This document shows, piece after piece, positions 29,760 to 40,235 of a stretch of DNA of 48,496 nt. Source of the DNA: Hyphochytrium catenoides (Eukaryota; Sar; Hyphochytriomycetes; Hyphochytriales; Hyphochytriaceae); assembly GCA_900088475.1 (NCBI GenBank), contig FLMG01001656.1, positions 1 through 48,496 of the forward strand, read 5' to 3'. The notes under the pieces were generated by a model. That model searched no databases. It was not told where the DNA came from and saw nothing but the letters and a program-made list of their open reading frames with translations. The position numbers and the translations under genes are program-made. Position 1 is the first letter of the stretch. Every line of letters starts with the position of its first letter.

Positions 29760-32700
29760 ATGCCAAAATTTTTTGTCAGCCTGACAGTGCTAGCGTGGGC
29801 CGTGTCAGGTGCAAGCGGCTCAGAGGAGAGTATTATCTGGGAGGGTCTCACAGCGCGACTAGACTCCTGCTATGAAGGTCTGTTTGCATTACTCTTTGTC
29901 CTGTCTTGTCCCTGCGCTTACTGGCGTGGCATAGGAACTTACTATGACTCTGAGGGAGAATGGCTATCAATGGATATGAAGGTCGATTCAAATGACAGAG
30001 TGAACCAATGCGCCGGCTTCATCGAGTGTCCTCCAGGGAGCTTTTGCAGGTGTTGCTAGCTGCAGCTGATGTTCGCCATAGTGAAAGCGTTCTTTGCAGT
30101 CTCTTCTTTTAGGCCCTGCTGTCACTCATATTTTGGCGTTGACAGTTGTCATTGCTGAACGTAGGGATGGAGTAAGGCGCCCCTGCCCCGCAGGGACTTT
30201 TGGCAACAGCACCGGCCTAACCATTCCCTCCTGCTCAGGATCCTGTCCGCCTGGCTTCTACTGCCCGGAAGGAAGGTATCCTCCACCGCCTTGCCATCTC
30301 CTAGTTCTACTCTGCCCTTAACAGTCTCTATCACCTTCGCAACTCTCTTGCGATCTTTCCAGAAAATATCTCCTCCCCTTTCCATCCAAAGCTCTTTCTG
30401 AAAACTCTTCTCTTCCCTCTCTCTTCAGCACCGAGCCCATTCCTTGCGGAGGGCTGAGTAAGTATTGTCCTGAAGGCAGCCAGAATCCTCTGGAGGTCCA
30501 AAGAGGCCACTACTCTGTTGGCCCATCAGATCAGTCACGGTAAGCAAGGGATTGTAAGAAGACGAAGAGCTCCACATTTAAGAACTATGAGGTTGTTCAA
30601 GGAGTAGGAAAATAAGTATTGGAGGAAGAACTTGAACAGAGGTGTAGATGGCTGAGAAGAAGAAAGAACAGGAGAGAGACCGCTCTCGCCAGGCCTCTAG
30701 AGCTCTGTTGATGTGGCCATGGCTGAGATACAATCCTTCATTCCTCGTAGGGAGGCTCAGCTGGAATGCGAACCAGGTCACTACTGTACGAGAGGGGTAA
30801 AGTTTCCTTGTCCTTCAGGGACATTCGGAGCGTCATTTGGGCTCCACTCGGAAGCATGCTCTGGGGCATGTGCGGAAGGCATGATAAAGATATCCCATCT
30901 GTCTACAACCCTTCTCTCTCTATAATTTTCGAACCTTCCCTCCTCAGAAGCTGACAGCCTTGGCCTCGTCCCTGATAGGGTACTACTGTCCTGAGGGCAG
31001 TATTTCTCCTAGGGAGTTTCTGTGCGAAGTTGACGATTACTTCTGCCCTGCACGTTCCAAAGCCCCTGAGAAAGTGTCCGTCGGCTTCAGCTCCGTGGGA
31101 AGAGGTCAGCATGGAGCACAGCATCGCAGACTGAGGAAGGAGAGAGAGAAGACCGAGCCTGATGACACTCTCACATTGCCGTTTCTACTCGTAGGGACGG
31201 CGGTTATGGCATCTGGTCCCAGTGGTCAGCAGGCGTGCTTGCCCGGTCATTATTGTCCCTTAATTGAAGGGACGGACGAAAGCAGTGGTCTTCAGAAGCC
31301 TTGTCCTGCTGGTACGTACAGATCAAATAGACAAGATCCTAGAGATGAACAGTCGTTGAAGAAAAGGGATAACGGTAGAGGCAGACGCGGAGACCGTTCA
31401 AGAGCTTAGAACTCAGACGAAGAATAAGGAAAATATAAAATTTCCCTCCTCACTTCCCAGGGCGTTATGGTACTCGTTTCCGCGAGACGGATCCCTTGTG
31501 TGAAGGGCCTTGCCCCGCTGGCTATTATTGCCCGCCAGGCACTGAGCGTCCAGACCAATATCCCTGTGGAGGGCCGGAATGGTTCTGTTCCAAAGGAGCG
31601 GCGAAAAGAATAAAGGTATCTGAAGGCTTTTACTCTACTGGTGGCCTACCCACCACAAGGAGCGGCGAACAGCAGTGTGAGCCGGGCTTTTACTGTGTCA
31701 TGGGTAAGCTCTCATCTCCTGATCCTACAATTTGTTCGCGGCCCAATGCTTTGTCTGGCTACCATCTCATTCAGGTCATCCGTCCCCTCCGCTTTACACA
31801 CCGCATGTCTTTTTCCCTTCTCATACTTTACTTCTGCCTCGTTATATTCTCGTTAGTCGACTCTATCTGTTTAAAGCTTGTCAAACCTACCGCCTACTAC
31901 TTGTGACACAAGGATCTTCTGTCCGATTAGGGGAGCGCTTTAAATGTCCTGCGGGCCGCTATGGGGCCGTTGCAGGGCTATCAACGTCGTATTGTTCTGG
32001 TCCTTGTGCTCCTGGCTACTATTGCAAGGCAGGAAGCACTAGCCCACAACAGGTTCGATATATATCCTATTGTGCTTAGTTGACGAACAGCTTTGCGAAC
32101 TTCTCAAATCACGCACTTACTTCATTCCCAACTGCAAATGGTGAACCTCTAACCTTGGCTGACACATCGGTGTTTGTACGTCCACAAAAAGGAGAAATGC
32201 GGGTTGGGCTTGGCTCTGCCAGAGAGCGTCATTTGCCCCGAAGGTTCGGCAGAGTCTGCCTTGGTCGCTGACGGCTACTACTCAGCAGTCACCGCAGACG
32301 GCAACGCCACACAGGTCAGGCTTCTATCAAGAAATGGACTAAGAGCGAGAGTGTCGTCAGAAGCGTAGAAAACCACTCACATGATCCTGAAATTACCCCC
32401 TTTAAAAGGAGGATCGTTTGATGCGCTCGATAGCGTTGCCTTGTCCATATGGCCACTATTGTCAAAAAGGGAAGAAGGTGGAGTGCCCAGGTGGGCGATA
32501 TGGCAGTGAAAGAGGTGTCAAGGATTCACTTTGCAGGTAGCTGCATTTACCGACATCCCCTCTCAAGCTTCTTACTTGTGAGCCTTGTGAGGAAGATGGG
32601 TACTGCCTCTTGGGCTCTGTTACCATATATCGTGGGTTTTCCTAAGGCATTCTTGAATCATTTGGGCTTGACTTTTGGTGCTTTCAGCGGACCATGTGCT

Positions 32701-35700
32701 CCGGGATATTACTGCCCGTCTGGAAGCATTTCAAGCAGACAAAGATCCTGCGGGCTGGCGAAGGTCTTCTGCCCGGAGGGCTCTGCCCGTCCCACTTGTG
32801 AGTTCTTGTTTGGATAGCTATAGTCATTCCTTCTTTTCGTCAGACATCCATCTTCGAAGACTGTGTGACTTAAACCACTATCTTCGTTTCGAGCGTGTGT
32901 TTGCTTGCCTCACCATCGATCTCCTGTTAACTGTATCCGTATGTTGCTGCTACCGTCCTTCCCGCCTAGTGGTCGACTCTGGATTCTACACTGCGGGTTC
33001 TTCAAATGTGTTGACCCGTACGGAACAGAAACAGGTAGAGAGAGGATATTATGCCATAGGAGGGCTAAAATACAGGTGTCCAGCTGGAAGGTAAGCTTTG
33101 CTTACTAGATATAGTTGAAGTGTCTCTCGTTAGATATCTTGCAGCCACAACCTCCGCCGTCTTGCACTATCTCTGATGCAAGTTCTTTTCTCAGGTTTGG
33201 TTCAGAAATGGGCCTGGCCTCTCCTGATTGTAGTGGCCAGTGCTGGGCAGGATACTACTGGTAAGACGGGCACGAAGGAAAACGGAGACGACAGAGTTAA
33301 CCCTGCGATGCTAAAAACTTCATGCAAGAGATTATGTGCTCATGAAATGAAGAAGTATAGCTGCCATCATGCTACCAACTTTAGAGAGTGTAAGGATGTA
33401 CTCATTCAATCCATTTTGGCAGTCCACCAGGCTCCATAGCACCGTATCAAGAGATGTGCGGTGGTCCGGATGTTTATTGGTACGCGATTCGACTCTTTAT
33501 TGGCTTCCATCATTTTTGAAATGAGGCATCTTTCAGAAGCAGGACGCTGGCTCCCTTCGCCTACAACCACTTTCTCATTCTTCGAGGTCAAGCGATGTTC
33601 CGCCACCTTCCATCCCTTAATCTTACTCTCTTTTGCAGTCCCGCAGGTTCCGCTAGTCCGATCACAGTTCGAGTTGGCTACTACACGGTAGGTTCAAGAT
33701 AGAAAGCTGCAGCCAAAGGCCACGGAGATGGGTTGCAATGACCATCCGCCACCCTGCCTATCCCAGTATCAAGTCCTTTACACGCTAAAAGAACCCCTCA
33801 CTCATAACTCCTTTAATTGCCTTGAAACTGCTGCCTCTAGTCGGACGAGATGGAAGAATGTGCTCCAGGGCATTTTAGAAACATGTCTTCTACCTCTCCA
33901 GCCGAGCCCCATGAGACAGGTTATCGCCCGGTACCCGTCNNNNNNNNNNNNNNNNNNNNNNNNNNNNNNNNNNNNNNNNNNNNNNNNNNNNNNNNNNNNN
34001 NNNNNNNNNNNNNNNNNNNNNCCTCTCACTCTCTTGCTCAGAAGTCTGCTCGATTCTTTGTGTCTTCCAGAAGTCTTTCATAACCAAGAATCGCTTGTCC
34101 TCTTGTATGATGTTGTTTGTTTTTGTATGACGTTGCTATCTTTCTCCCCTTAAGGGTGTTGAGTAGTTGTATCTCATGGTTGGAGACTCTCACCTGAACT
34201 TGACATGTAGATGCGATCTCTGCCCTCAAGGAACCTACAAGACACGTCAAGGTGACTCCATGATGCAGTGTATGCCCTGTTCCTTTCTCACAAGCACAAG
34301 GTACCGGTCTTCTACTTCCCTTAGCCCTATTTGTGGTTCAGGGGTTGAGTCCATATGTTGCCCTTCTTCTGCTTCATCAACTCGACCTCTCCCGGTACGG
34401 AATGGCGCTGATTCCACTACTCGCACGCAACAGCCATGAGACCGGGAAAGTCGTCAGCACTGACGATCGTAGAGCCTGCGTTTGCCATAGGGAGAGATCT
34501 GGTGCCCCGTTCCTCACTCTAACATTTAATGGCAGTGCGTGTGTTGAGGGAACCCCAGCTTCAACTTTTGTAAGTGATGGTTCGCGCTATCTATCCTATA
34601 TATTGATTCTCTGTCTATACAACCCCAGGATTATGTCTATCTCCAATTCTTAAGTTTTCTGTAAGGCATGCTTGCCGAGATGGTGCTCTCGAGAAGCCTG
34701 ACCTGGCAATGCGTCGTCCATCCTCTCTTGCTAATGTGTTCCAGCTCTGACCCCTCCGCATTGAACCATAGTGCATGGTCCTGGCCGAACAAATCCTTTA
34801 CTTTATCCAGGCGCCCTCCCATTCTTTCATGGAGCGTATGCCTACCTTGCCGTTACTCTTGACACAGCTCGTTTGACACTTTTCCTGCTCCTAGTTTATA
34901 GCGAATCGAGAAGTCAAAGGGTCCCAGCTGGCTCGTGGTAGTCAGAAGCTCTGCGAACCTGGACACTATTGCCATAAAGGCATTAAGAGACGCTGTCCTG
35001 CCGGACGATATGGGGCAGGGGATGGACTTTCAACCCCAGAGTGCTCAGGTCTATGCAGACCAGGATTTTATTGGTGCGGCGTCGTGTGAATATTCTCTGT
35101 GTGTGCCAAGCGTCTGACCAGTCCTTCTGCAGTCCGATGGCCAGCACTAAGCCCGACCAGGTATAAACCTAAGTACTGCACCTGATTGTAGCTCTTGGGC
35201 TCTTCTTCTACTAGTTAAAAACCGTCCACCCGTTCTTGCTTGACTTAACAATCCTACTTCCTGGAGCCCAACTAGACAAGCATATTTATCAATAATCCAA
35301 CGTTGCATGGCAGATCCCATGCGGTGGTCCTCATGTCTATTGCCCAGAGGGAAGCCCGTCACCCATTCCGGTATCGGAGGGCTACTATACAGCTAGAACA
35401 AGGCCAGATGGCCAATTTGAAGGGCTAGTCGGAACCTCCAACGACCAGTCGCTTAACTTTCGGGATGTTCAGCTGCCTTGCGAGCCGGGCTTCTATTGCC
35501 AGAGGGTGAGGCAATAAAGCAACTTTCGAATCTGCGCTCCTAAAGAGTTTGTCTTCTTCTTCCTTTCGTGCATATATCGCCAAGCTGCATCCTGTTTGTA
35601 TCCGTGCAGTCACTTCGTAACTAAAAATATCAATTTGTATCCCTGCGTCAGTCTTCTGGGTTTCGACCGATCCCGTGCTCTTCAGATTTTAAGGCCTTTT

Positions 35701-37638
35701 GCTTGTACTACCTCGAGTCGTGTGCATTGGTGGCCGGACGACAAGAGAGTGCTTCTCACTTTTAGTCTTCCCTCACTTGCTCTAGGGTCTTTGGTTTTAC
35801 TGTCCCGCCGGACGTTATGGGAGTGACTCCAGACTCACTTCTTGGGAGGTAACAAGTAATATGTATCAGCGCAGGGGCCGTGCCTTGCCAGGAGAGCCCC
35901 GAGTTCTTCCCTGCTGACATAATGCATTCTTTTTGACATCTTGTCCCTTTCTTCTTGCCACCTGGCACAAACTTCTATTGTTTGCCAGTGCTCGGGAGTT
36001 TGTGCTCAAGGTCACTTCTGCCCTCGAGGAAGCACTTCACCCTTACAGGTATGCCAGATGCCCAGCTATAAGTTTTAGGAAGGAAGACGTTCCTCTCTTG
36101 AGTAACTTCGTGTTCGTTTTTGTGCTCTCATCCACATAGCACCCATGTGGCGTGCGGAGCTGTGACGCGCTGTCAGGTCTGAACTGCCTCAACGCTGGCA
36201 GCTTTGGTGGCTCTGATCAGTATTGCCCGCCTGGGTCGTCTCTGCCGGTCAAAGCTACTGATGGATATTATACTTTTGGACGGACGAACATGTGGGGACG
36301 TTGATAGTTGATCTTCTTGCTAAGCTCCTGTCGCCCTCAGAGGCTACCGATAAGACTTCCACCCATTTGGACTTAACTTGCGAATTTTACTGCCAGCATT
36401 CCCTATTCGCTCGTCGAGGTGTTGACCTTGTGACTTTCAGGTCTCGTCACGGGCAGCGCCAATGTGAGCCTGGCTTCTACTGCAAAGACGGATTGAAGTT
36501 CCAGTGCGCACAGGGAACTTTTGGGAGCACGCAGGGTCTTGCGGAGTCCTCATGTTCGGGTGTCTGTGCCCCAGGTGAAGACATTTTTTTCTATTTTTTT
36601 TAACTACCACACTGCCCTAACCCGGCACCATAACTGTTTCTCATCCAGGCTATCGATGCCCTTCATATCCCAATCCACCGTCCACAAGCTCAACTGAGCT
36701 CCCTTGTGGCGAAGATGCCTCCGTGTATTGGTATGGCAACCCATCACCCATCCCTTTCTCATCTATTAACTCTGGTAGAGTCGGCCTCCCGCCTTGTTCT
36801 CTTTTAGTATGGAAGATCAGTAATTCCTTCTCTCCCACTGACTCACTCGGTTCGTCCTCATCCTGTTTTTGACAACCTCTACAGCCCGGAAGGAACCGGC
36901 AACTTTCCCCGTCTCGTCGACCCCGGGTATTACACTATTGGAACCACTGAGCAGACAAGGTATCAAACCGCAGTCTCCTCTCTATGCAGCAGGGGTCGAA
37001 ATGCTTTTTATCGTGTGCAACTAGACCACCAATCTCCAGCTGATCCATGCTTCTCTATATCCTATCTTTTGAAATGGGGTGTTTCAGTGCCAGCTCGTCA
37101 TGGTCCTTCTGAGCTCTACCGTTTTGGTCGACAGGGACGCTCAGGTGGTGTGCCCGCCCGGGAGCTACTGCCTGCTTGGCATCAAGATGCCCTGCCCTGC
37201 GGGGAGATATGGAGAAGCTGCAGGCCTTCGCTCCCATTATTGCTCTGGTTTGTGCCCAGCAGGCTACGCCTGTCCTGAAGGAAGCGTAACCCCTGAAAGG
37301 TAAAGTGTTTAGAGAGCTCTGTACGCTTAGCCCCACATCTTTCTCTTGTTTCTTCCTCCACTGTGATTTTCTTGTTCTTATTGAGGGTTGACCATCTGGT
37401 TACTTTTAGTTCACACTCAGCTCGCATGATCTGATCTTTCTATTACCTGCAACCTCTTCATGGTGACCTGCCTCGACCGCACACATTTTCCATTATCTGA
37501 TCCACCCATTGTACAACCTATTCGACTAGGTGCCCCGAGGACACCTTCTCTGACGCAGGGAATAGTGTTTGCATAGCCTGTGAAGGTCCCCCAAGCCCAG
37601 GAAGGTGCAGAGATTCAAGATTCTGCTGCAGTTATTGA
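29760..37638 (+). CDS. Large secreted cysteine-rich repeat protein (GCC2/GCC3-type modules)
   Basis: A signal peptide starts at the ATG at 29760 (MPKFFVSLTVLAWAVSGASG); an in-frame ATG also exists at 29688. The early exons 29760-29877, 29935-30049, 30165-30275, 30429-30539 join in phase. Modules repeat about every 60-70 residues: CPAGTFGNSTGLTIPSCSG then SCPPGFYCPEG, CGGLSKYCPEGS, CEPGHYC, CPAGRYGAVAGLSTSYCSG, CAPGYYCPSGS, CPAGRYGEAAGLRSHYCSG, LCPAGYACPEGS. This is the GCC2/GCC3 (ephrin-receptor-like Cys-rich) pattern found in large numbers of protist, especially alveolate, surface proteins. I count at least eight full CPAG...YCSG...PGYYC units. The last exon ends near CPEDTFSDAGNSVCIAC...CRDSRFCCSY. 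I see no membrane anchor, so it is probably secreted. Many exon borders remain unresolved, and an 82-base assembly gap falls inside the gene. Confidence 0.75.
33940..34021. other. Assembly gap (82 N)
   Basis: A run of 82 undetermined bases within the cysteine-rich repeat gene. The true length may differ, since the repeats on both sides could have collapsed. Confidence 0.99.
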
Positions 37639-37871
37639 ATAGGGAACACTAAGGATGACACCTAATCCGAGTGCCTTACCGAGGATGAGAGGTCTCTCCT
37701 CCGTCTTAATCTTTCTTGAACCCCCGACAAGCGACATCTGGCTTGGATTAACCTAGCTTTTGTCTATAACTATGAAGAACTAATAATAGTCTGCACCTGT
37801 ACCATGATCGTGACGGACAACAAAGTGACAGACTTGAAGCGCGTACACACAAACAGCTAGAAACACAGAGG

Positions 37872-37877
37872 TTTATT
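37872..37877 (-). promoter_or_regulatory. Polyadenylation signal AATAAA
   Basis: AATAAA on the minus strand, about 65 bases downstream of the stop codon of the small basic exon at 37944-38094. It is followed by T- and GT-rich sequence, as expected for a cleavage site. Confidence 0.5.
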
Positions 37878-37943
37878 AGAGGCTTCGTACAGAGAGTGAA
37901 AGGGCACAACAACAACACAGAAGAGTTGAAAAGATTTTGTCTG

Positions 37944-38094
37944 TCAAGACTTGGGGTCGCCTCTGGACATCACCATTCTTCTTTCGTTTTGCTGCTCGAC
38001 CTTGGCTCTTGCCTTGGCCTGGTATCTAGTCCTCATCTCCCTAGCAGCTCGCCTTAGCCTGGGTAGGAAGTGATCTATACTGAGAGCGTTTGGT
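37944..38094 (-). CDS. 3' terminal exon of an unrecognised gene (basic C-terminus)
   Basis: A textbook acceptor (GTGCTAAGTCAAGCCGCTTC then TCAG) opens an exon reading ALSIDHFLPRLRRAAREMR, then TRYQAKARAKVEQQNERR and MVMSRGDPKS before TGA. The peptide is strongly basic and helical. An AATAAA lies downstream on the same strand. Upstream exons must lie in about 38150-38420 on the minus strand, but I could not assign them with confidence. The composition recalls ribosomal or mitochondrial small proteins, but I do not recognise a family. The gene is divergent from the mitochondrial-carrier gene, so the two may share a promoter region near 38430-38500. Confidence 0.45.
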
Positions 38095-38513
38095 CTGAGA
38101 AGCGGCTTGACTTAGCACATGAGAGAGCAGTCCTTTTGTCTGGATTCCAAGACAGTCGGTGGACAGCAGTGTTACGGGGGCTGCTAAGATGTCTATCCAA
38201 AAGGAGACAAGTGCTTCGCGGCCACCTCTCCGGAGGTCGACAACTGAGATAGCTGTCGGTGGCGTATCCAAGCTTCTCGTCGGTCCTTTCGTTCTCATCT
38301 GTGAGCAACTCGCTGGAGGGTAGGGGCTGCTCTTAGAACCTCTAATGAATTTGACCTGGTTGACCTAAAGCCCTTGGTGGCTAGACATTGTCGGGTCTGC
38401 TCTATCTTTCTCCGCGTTCCTGCGTTCTGCCGCCTTGCCGAGCCTTACAATGATGCTTATGCCCTGGATGATCGCCTTCCGTTGACCCCCCCTGGCAATC
38501 GCGTAATCCTTGC

Positions 38514-40047
38514 ATGCCGTGGATTGTCAGATACGCTATGGAGACGATAAAGATCAGACGCCAAGCCACAGGGCTGCCTTATAGGAAGCTAGTTGGAGGT
38601 TTCTGGAGAGAAGGTAAGAGGCAGGGATATAGGTTCTTCAATAATCTTTTTAAGTAGTTCGCGTCTTTTCCACACGCTCGTAGGCGGCATCGCGGCCTTC
38701 TATCGTGGATTCTACCCCTGGTCCCTGATCCAGTCTACGCAAGGCATTCCCATGCTTCTAACTCAGGTCAGTTCTAGAGAGAAGAGTGCGACTTCTGCTC
38801 GCAATCTCAGCTGTGATCCTTGTGCAGAGGGGCGTCTATAGGCTTCTACGGAGGTGGAGCTTTGGGGAGAGAACTGCAGCCTCGGTAGGAGGAGCGGCTG
38901 GAGGGTTCACCATGGCTTGCGTGGTTACTCCTACCCAGGTCCGTACCTTGCTTTCCACCTCCTTTGGGGCCGGCCGCCCTCTATTTGCGTCTTCCTTTTT
39001 CTTAAGCCATAGCTTCCCCTCTGACACTTGGGACTGCTTGCTTAATCCCTTATTCACCTTCACCAGGTATCTGACCTACACTTTGCCTTCTTCTCTGTCA
39101 TTTCTCCTCCCTTTAATCTCTTAAAATGACTCTTTTCGGCGACCACCTTCTGCCTCCCCTTCTCAGCGAATGAAGGTTGTCGCTATGACGGACCCTTCTT
39201 TCCGTAGCATTTGGGCAGTCTCGCTATTCATGCGGACTATCCGTCAGCAAGGGATCCGGGGACTCTACTACGGATTCACGCCTATCTGCATGCGAAAAGG
39301 CACGGATTGGGCCATTAGATTTGGGGCTGCCTCTCAGCTGTCCTTGTTGGTATCCCGGTATACTGGCAAGAGCGTGAATGACCAAGGTTAGATGAAGGGT
39401 GGACCGGATGAAGGACTTGACAAGGAAAGAGAGAAGGAAATGGTTGTCTAAGCGAGAGACTTGAGGAGTGCATCTCCTACAATTTGCTGCTCTCCCCTCT
39501 TCATGATACCCTACCGCTGACGGTGATAGGCTTTCCCGAAACATATGCTTCGCTTCCTCCAATGGGAATACCTCTTGTTGTGTTCTTCACCTCGCCCTTC
39601 ATGGCCATCACCTTTAACTCACCTCCGGCTTTCTCTTCAACGTCTCTTGCAGGCGCCGGTGTGAAGATACTGGTAGGAGCTGCCGCCGGCGCTATATCTA
39701 CAGTGACCACGCCTTTCGACGTAATGATTGCCAACTGCCAGCGCTATAGGGAAGCGGCTGAAAGAGTAAGGCTGCATCAAGTAGTCCGAGATATCTACTT
39801 GGCCGATGGCATTAGAGGGTTCTACAGAGGGTAAGAATGGCTACTACACCGTGCCAATGATCTTTGGACCTTTACTGGGTTCACAGGCGCTTCCCTCTGC
39901 ACCTTTAGACCCCCCGTTTTCTGCGTCTAGCCCTAACTCCTCTCGTGCAGGTGGATGGTACGCGTAGTCCATGCCTCTTACCACACCGCTTGGTTGATTG
40001 GCGTTGGTACTCTAATCTTAAATTATGTTGATAAGCGGATGGGCTAA
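38514..40047 (+). CDS. Mitochondrial carrier family protein (5' end incomplete)
   Basis: Exons that join in phase: up to 38613, 38684-38766, 38828-38938, 39167-39386, 39653-39830, 39951-40047. The three-repeat carrier fold is clear. Repeat 1 ends RYAMETIKIRRQ then GGIAAFYRGFYPWSL. Repeat 2 reads GGAAGGFTMACVVTPTQRMK then GIRGLYYGFTPICMRKGTDW and AIRFGAAS. Repeat 3 reads GAAAGAISTVTTPFDVMIAN then GIRGFYRGWMVRVVHASYH. The RKGTDWAIRF block resembles tricarboxylate/oxoglutarate carriers. Each signature (normally Px[DE]xx[KR]) is broken at a different place: AMETIK, PTQRMK and PFDVMI. The first ATG in frame (38514) leaves too little sequence for helix 1, so an upstream exon is likely missing. It probably moves a metabolite across the mitochondrial inner membrane, or has been recruited for another role as in degenerate carriers. 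Confidence 0.8.
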
Positions 40048-40235
40048 ACTTCATATTGAGCAAGTTTATGCGATCCAAAGAAAAGAAAGACGGAGAGGTC
40101 TAGAGAAGCATTTTGGAGACAAGGGAAGTGTGCGGCTCTTCTCTGGCCTTCTTTGCTATGTATGCCTTATTTATTTCACAAGTAATATACAGCCTGAGGC
40201 CCTTTCCTCTGTCGTTGCCGAGAGATTCTACTTTA

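Noticed and set aside
29760-37638. A CRISPR-like or satellite array
   Set aside because: The periodicity is at the protein level (cysteine modules) with diverged DNA and variable spacing; there are no identical direct repeats.
12301-40047. A new multi-gene system or cluster acting in one pathway
   Set aside because: The genes lie on both strands with independent promoters and belong to unrelated families. Proximity of the phosphatase, AAA ATPase and DUF155 genes is suggestive at most, and nothing in the sequence shows joint regulation.
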